Positions 8,376-16,296 of a stretch of 64,000 nt of DNA are shown one piece after another. Numbering within the stretch: position 1 is the stretch's first letter; each line of letters starts with the position of its first letter. Source of the stretch: Bacteroidales bacterium (GTDB lineage: Bacteria > Bacteroidota > Bacteroidia > Bacteroidales > P3); assembly GCA_017647785.1 (NCBI GenBank), contig JAGCJW010000006.1, positions 108,457 to 172,456 on the forward strand, given 5' to 3'. The notes under the pieces were generated by a model. That model saw nothing but the letters and a program-made list of their open reading frames with translations, had not been told where the DNA came from and ran no database searches. A program made the position numbers and the translations under genes.

Positions 8376-8927
8376 TTATAGAACGTGTACAGCTTCTAGT
8401 ATATCCTTTCCTTTAGCAACTGCATCAAGGTTTACAGGAATTAACTTATGGTGTCTTTCAGGAAGAGAGTGTTTTAAACCTTCTTCAATGAATTGTTCTG
8501 TAACTACAGGTTTTATTTTCAAGAAACCACCAAGAACCATCATATTGAATACTTTTGCCATTCCCATTTCAACACTTTTTTCTGTTGCAGGAATTTTGTA
8601 TATATTGATGTCTGTTCTTGTAGGAGGATTGATAATTCCGTTTGGATCATAGATTAATAAACCTCCTGGCTTAACTGAATTTTCAAATTTATCTAATGAT
8701 TGTTGGTTAAGTATGATTGCTGTATCAAATTGGCTGATAATAGGAGAAGATATTCTGTCATCAGATATGATAACAGATACGTTTGCAGTACCTCCACGCA
8801 TTTCAGGGCCATATGATGGCATCCAACTTACTTCTTTTCCTTGCATTGCTCCTGAGTAAGCAAGTATTTTACCCATAGATAAAACTCCTTGTCCTCCGAA
8901 ACCTGCTATGATTATTTCTTCTGTCAT
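8376..8927 (-). CDS. 2-oxoacid:ferredoxin oxidoreductase, gamma subunit
   Basis: 183 residues. The N-terminal MTEEIIIAGFGGQGVLSMGKILAYSG with its GFGGQGV loop is the signature of the pyruvate/ketoisovalerate oxidoreductase gamma domain, followed by SWMPSYGPEMRGGTANVSVIIS. It is the last gene of a ferredoxin-alpha-beta-gamma operon, 20 bp after the beta gene. The complex oxidatively decarboxylates a 2-oxoacid with CoA and reduces ferredoxin. The alpha subunit suggests a branched-chain (VOR-type) or 2-oxoglutarate enzyme; the gamma subunit alone does not decide. Confidence 0.92.
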   Translation of the reverse strand: MTEEIIIAGFGGQGVLSMGKILAYSGAMQGKEVSWMPSYGPEMRGGTANVSVIISDDRISSPIISQFDTAIILNQQSLDKFENSVKPGGLLIYDPNGIINPPTRTDINIYKIPATEKSVEMGMAKVFNMMVLGGFLKIKPVVTEQFIEEGLKHSLPERHHKLIPVNLDAVAKGKDILEAVHVL

Positions 8928-8947
8928 TGTTATACGTTTTTTATGGG

Positions 8948-9775
8948 TTATTTTACAGATTTCAACTCTCTGATTACTTTACTATCTTCAGGGTTGTACT
9001 CTCTTACTATTTGACCTTCTAATTTTATGTCTCCCAAAACATATTTAGGGAACATATTTTGACGCATCCATTCGTTAGCTTGAACAGGAGTCATCTTCCA
9101 ACCAGAGTTACATGTAGAAACAAATTCTATGAATTGTGTTCCTTTTTTAGCAGCTTGGTTTTCGAAAGCTTTTCTAACAGCAGCTTTTGCTTTTCTAACA
9201 TCAGCAGGAGTAGATGCACTTTGACGAGTTACATAATATGTCCCTGGAAGTTGAGCAACTAATTCAGTGATTTGTAATGGCCATCCGTTTAAATCAACTC
9301 TACGTCCATAAGGAGTAGTAGCAGAAGGCATACCTACCAATGTTGTAGGAGCCATTTGACCACCTGTCATACCATATATTGCATTGTTAACAAAGAATAT
9401 TATGATATTTTCTCCACGGTTACAAGCGTGAATAGTTTCAGCTGTTCCTATAGCAGCTAAGTCACCGTCACCTTGATAAGTAAAAGTGTGGTGATCTGGG
9501 TGTAATCTTTGAATAGCAGAAGCAAGAGCAGGAGCTCTACCGTGAGCTGCTTCAACAAAGTCTACATTAAAATAATTGTATGCTAATACAGAACATCCAA
9601 CAGGAGCAATACCTATTGCTTTATCTTGAATGCCCATTTCTTCTATAACTTCTGCAATTATTCTGTGGATTGTTCCGTGAGGACAACCTGGACAATAGTG
9701 CATAATTACATCAGTAAGAACATCTGTTTTTTTGTAAACAAGATTTTCTGGTTTTACTATTTCTTCGTTAAACAT
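8948..9775 (-). CDS. 2-oxoacid:ferredoxin oxidoreductase, beta subunit (TPP-binding)
   Basis: 275 residues. The motif YCPGCPHGTIHRIIAEVIEE at the N-terminus, then GCSVLAYNYF, AHGRAPALASAIQRLHPD and the thiamine pyrophosphate site YQGDGDLAAIGTAETIHACNRGENIIIFFVNNAIYGMTGGQ (GDG ... NN) identify the TPP-binding beta subunit. It begins 4 bp after the alpha gene, consistent with a tightly coupled operon. The partner subunits are its immediate neighbours. Substrate preference is not visible in this subunit. Confidence 0.95.
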   Translation of the reverse strand: MFNEEIVKPENLVYKKTDVLTDVIMHYCPGCPHGTIHRIIAEVIEEMGIQDKAIGIAPVGCSVLAYNYFNVDFVEAAHGRAPALASAIQRLHPDHHTFTYQGDGDLAAIGTAETIHACNRGENIIIFFVNNAIYGMTGGQMAPTTLVGMPSATTPYGRRVDLNGWPLQITELVAQLPGTYYVTRQSASTPADVRKAKAAVRKAFENQAAKKGTQFIEFVSTCNSGWKMTPVQANEWMRQNMFPKYVLGDIKLEGQIVREYNPEDSKVIRELKSVK

Positions 9776-9779
9776 AATC

Positions 9780-10865
9780 TTAGCCCTTAATTAATTTGTT
9801 TTCCAATGCTTCTACTACTTCTTGAGGTGTAGGAATTATACCACCATAACGTCCAAAGTATTCAACAGGACATTTAAATTCAGAAGCAAGTTTTACATCA
9901 TACACCATTTGACCTGCTGACATTTCAACAGTAAGTATACCTTTTACTCTTTGTGCCAATGCTTTGATTGGTTGTGTTGGGAATGGGAATAATGTAATAG
10001 GTCTTAATAAACCAACTTTTATACCTTTATCTCTTGCAATTTGAACTGCTTTGTGTGCAATACGAGCACAAGAACCATAAGCTACAAAAACATAATCTGC
10101 ATCTTCACACATTATTTCTTCGTACAAAGTATCGTTCTTTTCCATTTCACGATATTTAGCTTGGAAACGATGGTTATGTTTTTCTTGTTTTGCTGAATCA
10201 AGTTCCAAAGAAGTAACTATATTGTGATCTCTTGAAGCAGGTTTTCCAAAAGCTGCCCAAGGTGCGTTCTTTGCAATTTCTTCGTCTGTCCAACGAGGAA
10301 CATAATCTCCTACATAAACTTTTTCCATCACTTGTCCAATAGCACCATCAGAAAGAATCATAACTGGATTTCTATATTTGAATGCTATATCCCAAGCTTT
10401 GAAAACAAAGTCGTACATTTCTTGAACACTTGCTGGTGCAAGAGTATATAATTGGTAGTCTCCGTGACCACCACCTTTTACTGTTTGGAAATAATCTGCT
10501 TGTGAAGGTTGAATTGTTCCTAATCCTGGACCACCTCTCATCACGTTAACTAACAAACATGGTAATTCTGCTCCTGCAAGGTAAGTAACACCTTCTTGCA
10601 TCAAAGACATTCCTGGAGAAGAAGATGATGTCATAACTTTTTTACCTGTTGCTGCACCACCATATACCATATTGATTGAGGCAACTTCACTTTCTGCTTG
10701 TAAAACGACCATTCCTGTCTTTTCCCATGGCATTTCAGCCATTAGGTGTTCCATAACCTCAGATTGTGGAGTGATAGGATATCCGAAATAGCCGTCACAA
10801 CCGGAGCGAATTGCGGCTTCCGCAATTGCTTCGTTACCTTTCATTAATTTTAACTCTTTTGCCAT
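9780..10865 (-). CDS. vorB: 2-oxoacid:ferredoxin oxidoreductase, alpha subunit, VorB-like
   Basis: 361 residues. Starts MAKELKLMKGNEAIAEAAIR and continues GCDGYFGYPITPQSEVMEHL, then QAESEVASINMVYGGAATGK, SSPGMSLMQEGVTYLAGAELP and RGGPGLGTIQPSQADYFQ. This wording is what I know from 3-methyl-2-oxobutanoate (2-ketoisovalerate) oxidoreductase VorB of Bacteroidota and Firmicutes rather than KorA of 2-oxoglutarate oxidoreductase, but the families are close, so the substrate is an inference. The domain holds the pyrimidine-binding half of the TPP site. Operon order is ferredoxin, alpha, beta, gamma. Confidence 0.88.
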   Translation of the reverse strand: MAKELKLMKGNEAIAEAAIRSGCDGYFGYPITPQSEVMEHLMAEMPWEKTGMVVLQAESEVASINMVYGGAATGKKVMTSSSSPGMSLMQEGVTYLAGAELPCLLVNVMRGGPGLGTIQPSQADYFQTVKGGGHGDYQLYTLAPASVQEMYDFVFKAWDIAFKYRNPVMILSDGAIGQVMEKVYVGDYVPRWTDEEIAKNAPWAAFGKPASRDHNIVTSLELDSAKQEKHNHRFQAKYREMEKNDTLYEEIMCEDADYVFVAYGSCARIAHKAVQIARDKGIKVGLLRPITLFPFPTQPIKALAQRVKGILTVEMSAGQMVYDVKLASEFKCPVEYFGRYGGIIPTPQEVVEALENKLIKG

Positions 10866-10885
10866 TTCTTATAAAGTTTTTTTAT

Positions 10886-11104
10886 TTATAACTTTGCTTT
10901 GTAAACTGTTATAACACCATCAGGACATACCATGCCACAAGATGCACATCCTATGCAATCTCCGTTTACCATTTCGGCATAATTATAACCCTTTACATTT
11001 ACATTCTTTGATAGAGCGATAACTTGTTTTGGACATACAGAAACACATACTCCGCAGCCTTTACAACGCTCAACATCAACTACAATTGCTCCTTTTATTG
11101 CCAT
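10886..11104 (-). CDS. 2-oxoacid:ferredoxin oxidoreductase, 2x[4Fe-4S] ferredoxin subunit
   Basis: 72-residue delta-type subunit starting MAIKGAIVVDVERCKGCGVC at 11104. An in-frame extension to 11179 is rejected because it is hydrophobic, would run through the -7 element at 11150-11157 and is absent from the family. Two 4Fe-4S motifs are visible: CKGCGVCVSVCP and CIGCASCGMVCP. It passes electrons from the TPP-bound intermediate to soluble ferredoxin. First gene of the operon; the alpha gene follows 20 bp later. Confidence 0.93.
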   Translation of the reverse strand: MAIKGAIVVDVERCKGCGVCVSVCPKQVIALSKNVNVKGYNYAEMVNGDCIGCASCGMVCPDGVITVYKAKL

Positions 11105-11149
11105 TGCTATTATGTTTTTAATGATTAAAATAATTATTATTTCAGTCTC

Positions 11150-11180
11150 CAAAATTATAACTTTATTTCCAATTAGCAAA
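11150..11180 (-). promoter_or_regulatory. Promoter of the 2-oxoacid oxidoreductase operon
   Basis: Minus-strand TTTG (11180-11177), exactly 19 bp, then TAATTTTG (11157-11150): a full match to the Bacteroidetes consensus. The expected start near 11143 leaves a leader of about 39 nt. Confidence 0.75.
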
Positions 11181-11415
11181 ACGATTTGAAATTAATTTGT
11201 TTTTAATGTATAAAATGAACAGCTTTTTTGATGAATTGTTTTTGTTGAAAATTTAACAAAGCTAATTTGTCAGATTACTTAATCTATATTAAAAATGTGT
11301 GAATTTCTTTCTTGAAAAGAATTAATTAAATTCAAGATTTATGTTTTTTACTTCAGGAATCATTATCGCTAAATTCAAGAATTATTTTACCAAAAACACT
11401 TTTTTTATTTTTTAA
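11181..11415. other. Spacer between divergent 2-oxoacid oxidoreductase and nifJ promoters
   Basis: Central part of a 391-bp gene-free region (11105-11495) that carries both promoters. It is very AT-rich and contains two copies of a short sequence, AAATTCAAGATTTATG near 11329 and AAATTCAAGAATTATTTTACC-like near 11372 (shared core AAATTCAAGA). They could be regulator sites for either operon, but this is only a visual resemblance. No ORF or RNA gene was seen. Confidence 0.35.
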
Positions 11416-11446
11416 TTTGAAAGTCTAAAATATTTTTGTAGTTTTG
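11416..11446 (+). promoter_or_regulatory. Promoter of nifJ
   Basis: TTTG at 11416-11419, a 19-bp spacer, then TAGTTTTG at 11439-11446. The expected start is near 11453, with a leader of about 43 nt to the ATG. Confidence 0.75.
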
Positions 11447-11495
11447 CAATTTGTTGAAAATTAAAAATATTATTATTACTTAATACAATACAGCA

Positions 11496-14400
11496 ATGGC
11501 AAAAGAAAAGAAATTTTTGACTTGCGATGGTAATCAGGCTTGTGCTCACGTTGCATATATGTTCAGCGAAGTAGCAGCAATTTACCCTATTACACCATCA
11601 TCACCAATGGCAGAATATGTTGATGAATGGTCAGCAAATGGTCGCAAAAACATTTTTGGAGAAACAGTAAAATTAGTTGAAATGCAATCAGAAGCAGGAG
11701 CTGCTGGTGCATTACACGGTTCTTTACAAGCAGGTGCTTTATCTACAACATTCACTGCATCACAAGGATTGTTGTTGATGATACCTAATATGTATAAAAT
11801 AGCGGGAGAATTACTTCCTGGCGTATTACACGTAACAGCAAGAACAATTGCTGCTCACGCTCTTTCAATTTTCGGAGATCACTCTGACGTTTACGCTTGC
11901 CGTCAAACAGGTTTTGCAATGCTTTCTTCTGCTTCTGTACAAGAAGCTATGGATTTAGCAGGAGTTGCTCACCTTTCAGCAATCAAAGGAAGAGTTCCAT
12001 TTATGCACTATTTTGATGGATTCCGTACATCTCACGAAATTCAAAAAATAGAAGCCTTAGAAACAGAAGATATGGCTGCTTTGGTTGATCAAGAAGCATT
12101 GAGAAATTACAGAGAAAATGCCTTGAATCCAGAACACCCTGTTACAAGAGGTACAGCTCAAAACCCAGACGTATTCTTCCAAGCAAGAGAAGCATGTAAT
12201 CCATACTATGAAGCATTACCTGAAATAGTAGCAGATTATATGGAAAAAATCTCTAAATTAACAGGAAGAGATTACAAACCATTCAACTACTATGGACCAG
12301 CAGATGCTGAAAACGTAATAGTAGCAATGGGTAGCGTTTCAGATACAATAAAAGAAGTTATAGATTACCTTGCTAAGAAAGGTGAAAAATTAGGATTGGT
12401 AACAGTACACTTATATCGTCCATTCTCTAAAAAATACTTCTTTGAAGCATTACCAAAAACTGCAAAAAGAATTTGTGTGTTAGATCGTACAAAAGAAGCA
12501 GGTGCTAACGGAGATCCATTATACTTAGACGTTGTTGAAGCATTTGCATCTTGCTCTTGCACAGAAAAACCAATGGTTATTGGAGGTAGATATGGATTGT
12601 CTTCAAAAGATACAACACCAGCACAAATCCTTTCAGTAGTAGAAAACCTTAAATCAGCTAACCCAATGAACCAATTCACAGTTGGTATAGTTGATGACGT
12701 TACAAATCGTTCTTTACCAATGTTACCAGAAGTTTCAATGGCAACAGAAGGAACATTTGAAGCTAAATTCTACGGATTAGGAGCAGATGGTACAGTAGGA
12801 GCAAACAAAAACTCTATCAAAATCATCGGAGACAACACAAACAAATATTGTCAAGCATATTTCTCATACGATAGTAAGAAATCAGGAGGATTTACTTGCT
12901 CTCACCTTCGTTTCGGAGACAATGTAATTCGTTCACCTTACTTAGTAACAACACCAGACTTTGTTGCTTGCCACGTGTTCAACTACATGAATATGTATGA
13001 AGTATTAAAAGGAATCAAACCAAACGGAACATTCTTATTAAACTCAATGTTCTCAGCAGAAGAAACTGTTGAAAGATTAAGCAGCAAGGTTAAAAAAGAA
13101 TTAGCAGAAAAGAATATCAACTTCTACATAATCAACGCAACAAAGATTGCAGAAGAAATAGGATTAGGAAACAGAACTAACACAATTCTTCAATCAGCAT
13201 TCTTCAAGATTGCAGAAGTAATACCTTACGAAGTTGCAGTTACTGCAATGAAGAAAGCAATCGACAAATCATACGGCAAGAAAGGTGAAAACATCGTTAA
13301 GATGAACTACGCTGCTGTTGATAAAGGAGGAGAAGTTATAAAGATAGAAGTTAAGAAAGAATGGGCTGATGCTTGCACATGCGGTTGCAACTGTGGAGAA
13401 GCAGCAGACAGACCAGAATTCATAAAGAACGTAGTAGATGTAATCAACGCACAAGAAGGAGACACATTACCTGTAAGTACATTTGTGGGAAGAGAAAACG
13501 GAACATTCCCATGTGGTACATCACAATACGAAAAGAGAGGAATCGCAGCACACGTTCCAGCATGGAATCCAGAAAACTGTATCCAATGTAACAAGTGTTC
13601 ATTAGTATGTCCTCACGCAGCAATTCGTCCATTCGTATTCACAGCAGACGAACTTGCAAAAACAGGAAATCCTGAAACTATAAAAGCAATAGGAAAAGAA
13701 TTTGAAGGAATGCAATTCCGTATGCAAGTTTCTCCGCTTGACTGTACAGGTTGTGGAAACTGTGTTGATGTATGTCCAGCTAAGACAAAAGCTCTTACAA
13801 TGGAACCATTACACACACAAATGGAAGAAGCAAAAACTTGGGACGTTGTAAGCAAAAACGTAACATACAAATCTAACCTAGTAGAAGTAGGAAAGAGCAT
13901 AAAGAATTCTCAATTTGCACAACCATTATTTGAGTTCTCAGGAGCATGTGCAGGTTGTGGTGAAACTCCTTACATCAAATTGATAACTCAATTGTTCGGA
14001 GAAAGAATGATGGTGGCAAACGCAACAGGTTGTTCTTCAATCTACGGAGGTTCTTGCCCATCTATGCCTTACACAACTAACGCAGAAGGAAAAGGACCAG
14101 CTTGGGCTAACTCATTATTTGAAGATAACGCAGAATTTGGTTTAGGTATGGCTACTGCAACTCGTAAAATGAGAGACAGAGTAGAAGACCTAATGAGAAA
14201 AGGCTTAGCATGCGATTGCTGTACAGCAGACCAAAAAGCATTATTCCAACTTTGGATAGACAATAGAGAAAACGCAGAAATCACACAAAAAGTTTACAAC
14301 TCACTTGTTCCAACATTAGGACAATGCGGTTGCGATATATGCAAAGACTTAGAAGCAAACAAACAATTCATTGTTAAGAAATCACAATGGATATTTGGTG

Positions 14401-15041
14401 GCGACGGTTGGGGATATGACATCGGATACGGTGGACTTGACCACGTTATCGCATCAGGCGAAGATGTAAACATCTTAGTAGTAGATACAGAAGTTTACTC
14501 TAACACAGGAGGACAAGCATCAAAAGCAACACCTGTAGGAGCTATAGCTAAATTTGCAGCATCAGGAAAGAGAATTCGTAAGAAAGACCTTGGTATGATA
14601 GCAACAACATACGGATACGTTTATGTTGCACAAGTATCAATCGGAGCAGACCCTGCACAATACTTAAAAGTATTAAAAGAAGCCGAAGCTTACAATGGAC
14701 CATCTCTAATCATAGCATACGCACCTTGTATCAACCACGGAATCAAGATAGGTATGGGAAAAACACAAGAAGAAGGAAAACGCGCAGTTGAATGCGGATA
14801 CTGGCACTTGTGGAGATACAATCCAGAACTTGCAGCAGAAGGAAAGAATCCATTTACATTAGATTCAAAAGAACCAGATTGGAGTAAATTCCAAGCATTC
14901 ATCGATGGTGAAGTACGTTACAACTCATTGAAGAAAGCATTCCCAGAAGAAGCAGCACAATTATTTGCAGCCTCAGAAGAAAATGCAAAATGGCGTTACG
15001 AATCTTACAAGAGAATGGCAACAATGGATTGGAATAAATAA
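11496..15041 (+). CDS. nifJ: Pyruvate:ferredoxin (flavodoxin) oxidoreductase
   Basis: Single-chain PFOR of 1181 residues (usual length ~1170-1200). It converts pyruvate and CoA to acetyl-CoA, CO2 and reduced ferredoxin in the cytoplasm. Visible domains: domain I with AIYPITPSSPMAEYVDEW and SEAGAAGALHGSLQ; domain II (VIVAMGSVSDTIKEVIDYL); the CoA-binding/gamma-like domain (FYGLGADGTVGANKNSIKII); a 2x[4Fe-4S] domain with CIQCNKCSLVCP (~residue 694) and CTGCGNCVDVCP (~750). The TPP domain has CAGCGETPYIKL, GCSSIYGG and the GDGWGYDIGYGGLDHV ... NTGGQ motif (~970-1010). The two cysteines of CAGCGE and a later Cys-rich stretch (CDCCTADQ, CGCDIC) supply the proximal cluster. It has its own promoter and terminator and feeds Rnf and acetate kinase encoded in the same window. 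Confidence 0.98.
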   Translation: MAKEKKFLTCDGNQACAHVAYMFSEVAAIYPITPSSPMAEYVDEWSANGRKNIFGETVKLVEMQSEAGAAGALHGSLQAGALSTTFTASQGLLLMIPNMYKIAGELLPGVLHVTARTIAAHALSIFGDHSDVYACRQTGFAMLSSASVQEAMDLAGVAHLSAIKGRVPFMHYFDGFRTSHEIQKIEALETEDMAALVDQEALRNYRENALNPEHPVTRGTAQNPDVFFQAREACNPYYEALPEIVADYMEKISKLTGRDYKPFNYYGPADAENVIVAMGSVSDTIKEVIDYLAKKGEKLGLVTVHLYRPFSKKYFFEALPKTAKRICVLDRTKEAGANGDPLYLDVVEAFASCSCTEKPMVIGGRYGLSSKDTTPAQILSVVENLKSANPMNQFTVGIVDDVTNRSLPMLPEVSMATEGTFEAKFYGLGADGTVGANKNSIKIIGDNTNKYCQAYFSYDSKKSGGFTCSHLRFGDNVIRSPYLVTTPDFVACHVFNYMNMYEVLKGIKPNGTFLLNSMFSAEETVERLSSKVKKELAEKNINFYIINATKIAEEIGLGNRTNTILQSAFFKIAEVIPYEVAVTAMKKAIDKSYGKKGENIVKMNYAAVDKGGEVIKIEVKKEWADACTCGCNCGEAADRPEFIKNVVDVINAQEGDTLPVSTFVGRENGTFPCGTSQYEKRGIAAHVPAWNPENCIQCNKCSLVCPHAAIRPFVFTADELAKTGNPETIKAIGKEFEGMQFRMQVSPLDCTGCGNCVDVCPAKTKALTMEPLHTQMEEAKTWDVVSKNVTYKSNLVEVGKSIKNSQFAQPLFEFSGACAGCGETPYIKLITQLFGERMMVANATGCSSIYGGSCPSMPYTTNAEGKGPAWANSLFEDNAEFGLGMATATRKMRDRVEDLMRKGLACDCCTADQKALFQLWIDNRENAEITQKVYNSLVPTLGQCGCDICKDLEANKQFIVKKSQWIFGGDGWGYDIGYGGLDHVIASGEDVNILVVDTEVYSNTGGQASKATPVGAIAKFAASGKRIRKKDLGMIATTYGYVYVAQVSIGADPAQYLKVLKEAEAYNGPSLIIAYAPCINHGIKIGMGKTQEEGKRAVECGYWHLWRYNPELAAEGKNPFTLDSKEPDWSKFQAFIDGEVRYNSLKKAFPEEAAQLFAASEENAKWRYESYKRMATMDWNK

Positions 15042-15096
15042 TCCAATTAAAGATTCATAAAAAACAAAAGGGAAATCCTCAAAGGATTTCCCTTTT
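15030..15096. repeat. Direct repeat copy 1 (nifJ 3' end plus terminator)
   Basis: About 67 bp running from TGGAATAAATAATCCAA through the terminator hairpin. A very similar block lies at 16106-16173 after the next gene. The shared start TGGAATAAATAATCCAA is read in different frames by the two genes (AAT AAA TAA here, GAA TAA there), so the similarity is at DNA level, not from related proteins. Confidence 0.8.
15066..15096 (+). terminator. Terminator of nifJ
   Basis: Perfect 14-bp stem AAAAGGGAAATCCT / AGGATTTCCCTTTT with loop CAA, beginning 24 bp after the nifJ stop and followed by T-rich sequence. Confidence 0.9.
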
Positions 15097-15128
15097 CTTA
15101 TTTCTTTTTATTAAAAAAAAGAGTTTTT

Positions 15129-15158
15129 TTTGGGGGGGGTAAAAAATACTTATCTTTG
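15129..15158 (+). promoter_or_regulatory. Promoter with a G8 tract in its spacer
   Basis: The -33 element TTTG (15129-15132) is the junction of a T8 run (15124-15131) and a G8 run (15132-15139). The -7 element TATCTTTG is at 15151-15158. The spacer is 18 bp and seven of its bases are the rest of the G run. Gain or loss of a G would change the -33/-7 spacing without touching either element. Confidence 0.7.
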
Positions 15159-15183
15159 CACTCTAAAATAAATATTAAATATC

Positions 15184-16113
15184 ATGAAAAAAACACTTGT
15201 TTTGATTGTAATGCAATTTGCATTGATAATCTCAGTTTCTTTGAAAGCACAAACACAATCTTACGAATATGTCCCTATTGTTAAAGAAGGTTTACAAATA
15301 TGGACAATAGATAGAGAGTATGGTCAGTATAATGAGCAGTATAGTTATGAAAGATTAGCTTTAACAGAGCAAGATACAATCATAGATGGCAAGTCGTATA
15401 AGAAACTTTACTCTTTTACAGAGCGAGAGTTTAATATAGAAACAGCAACCTTTGTTTGTGGGATAAGAGAAAATGAAAACAAACAAGTTTTTGTAGCATC
15501 ATATCATAATCAACAGGAGTTTTTACTATATGATTTTTCTTTAACAGAAGGAGATTCTATACTTGCAGAAAGTAATGGTGAATATGATCTCTATTTTAAT
15601 GTAACAGATGTTGATACTATTGATTACAATGGAGTGGAGAGAAGAAAAATCACTTTGCAATTTTACAATTACGCTTGGGTTACTTGGATTGAGGGGATTG
15701 GAAACATAGAAGGATTGTTAATGGATTGGAGAAGTTACACTATGGCAATGGATCCTATGCCTAATGTACGTTTACGTTGTTATGAACACAACGAAGAATG
15801 TTTGTATTCCGACTTTTCTTTTAATGAATCTATATATGATTGCTATACACCTTTATACACAGGACTTGAAAACAATGAATTTGAAAGAGAAGTTTCTATT
15901 TACCCCAACCCAGCCAAAGATTATTTCTTCATAAATTCATCTGCCCCTATCAAACAATTGATTATTTGTAATCTTTTAGGACAAAAACTAAAAGAATACA
16001 ACACCTCAGAAATAACATCTTCAATAGATATTATAGGATTGAATAAAGGAGTGTATGTTGTAAAGATTTATACAGATAAAGCAGTGTTTTCTCAAAAGAT
16101 TATAGTGGAATAA
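15184..16113 (+). CDS. Secreted protein with T9SS type A sorting domain, unknown function
   Basis: 309 residues. Signal peptide MKKTLVLIVMQFALIISVSL then KAQTQS. The middle part (residues ~25-225) is a mixed-strand domain (LQIWTIDREYG, YKKLYSFTEREF, GIRENENKQVFV, WVTWIEGIGNIEGLL) that recurs in Bacteroidetes exoproteins of unknown role. The last ~80 residues (VSIYPNPAKDYFFINSSA ... GVYVVKIYTDKAVFSQKIIVE) form a canonical T9SS type A sorting domain, so the product is predicted to be exported and anchored or released at the surface. It stands alone between two near-identical terminator regions, and its promoter carries a G8 tract that may switch expression. Catalytic residues were not recognised. 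Confidence 0.85.
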   Translation: MKKTLVLIVMQFALIISVSLKAQTQSYEYVPIVKEGLQIWTIDREYGQYNEQYSYERLALTEQDTIIDGKSYKKLYSFTEREFNIETATFVCGIRENENKQVFVASYHNQQEFLLYDFSLTEGDSILAESNGEYDLYFNVTDVDTIDYNGVERRKITLQFYNYAWVTWIEGIGNIEGLLMDWRSYTMAMDPMPNVRLRCYEHNEECLYSDFSFNESIYDCYTPLYTGLENNEFEREVSIYPNPAKDYFFINSSAPIKQLIICNLLGQKLKEYNTSEITSSIDIIGLNKGVYVVKIYTDKAVFSQKIIVE

Positions 16114-16173
16114 ATAATCCAACCAAAGAATCATAAAAACAAATAGGGAAATCCTCAAAGGGTTTCCCTATTT
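16106..16173. repeat. Direct repeat copy 2 (gene 3' end plus terminator)
   Basis: About 68 bp closely matching 15030-15096: same TGGAATAAATAATCCAA start, then AAAG(A/G)ATCATAAAAA-like linker, then a hairpin with compensated arm changes (AAATAGGGAAATCC here, AAAAGGGAAATCCT there). The two copies bracket the 15184-16113 gene. Confidence 0.8.
16141..16173 (+). terminator. Terminator after the T9SS cargo gene
   Basis: Stem AAATAGGGAAATCC / GGGTTTCCCTATTT with loop TCAAA and one internal T-G mismatch or wobble, followed by a T run that overlaps the end of the downstream relic. Confidence 0.85.
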
Positions 16174-16260
16174 TTATTTCCACAAAACTTCTTCTCTGAT
16201 TTCATCAAACTTTATTTCGTAGCTGTAAGTTCTAAAAGTTTTGAAATAAAGTCTTCGCAT
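16174..16260 (-). pseudogene. Frameshifted relic of the 141-residue gene at 17464
   Basis: The minus-strand sequence from the stop at 16174 reads ...SYEIKFDEIREEVLWK in the same register as the intact gene's FGYEIKFDEIREEILWK. Farther upstream FISKLLEL matches FITRLFNS but only after a shift of two bases (an extra AC between the two parts). Read without the shift, the frame hits an early TAA. DNA identity is strongest over the first ~45 bp (TTTCCACAAAA..TTCTTCTCTGATTTC). Only the last ~28 codons remain, so this is a decayed partial duplicate. It sits immediately downstream of the nuclease-like gene at 16297. Confidence 0.75.
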
Positions 16261-16296
16261 TCTCAAAATAGTCGGCTATTATACTTACTTAATCAT

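Noticed and set aside
11105..11179. Longer N-terminus for the small ferredoxin subunit
   Set aside because: The extension is a poly-Ile/AT-rich stretch covering the consensus promoter; family members start at MAIKG-like positions.
13269..13632. Antisense genes inside nifJ
   Set aside because: Open frames on the opposite strand here arise from codon bias of nifJ; they lack promoters, ribosome-binding sites and any recognisable protein pattern, and several overlap one another.
15030..16173. Transposon or insertion sequence carrying the T9SS cargo gene
   Set aside because: The bracketing copies are direct repeats of a terminator region; there is no transposase, no terminal inverted repeat and no target-site duplication.
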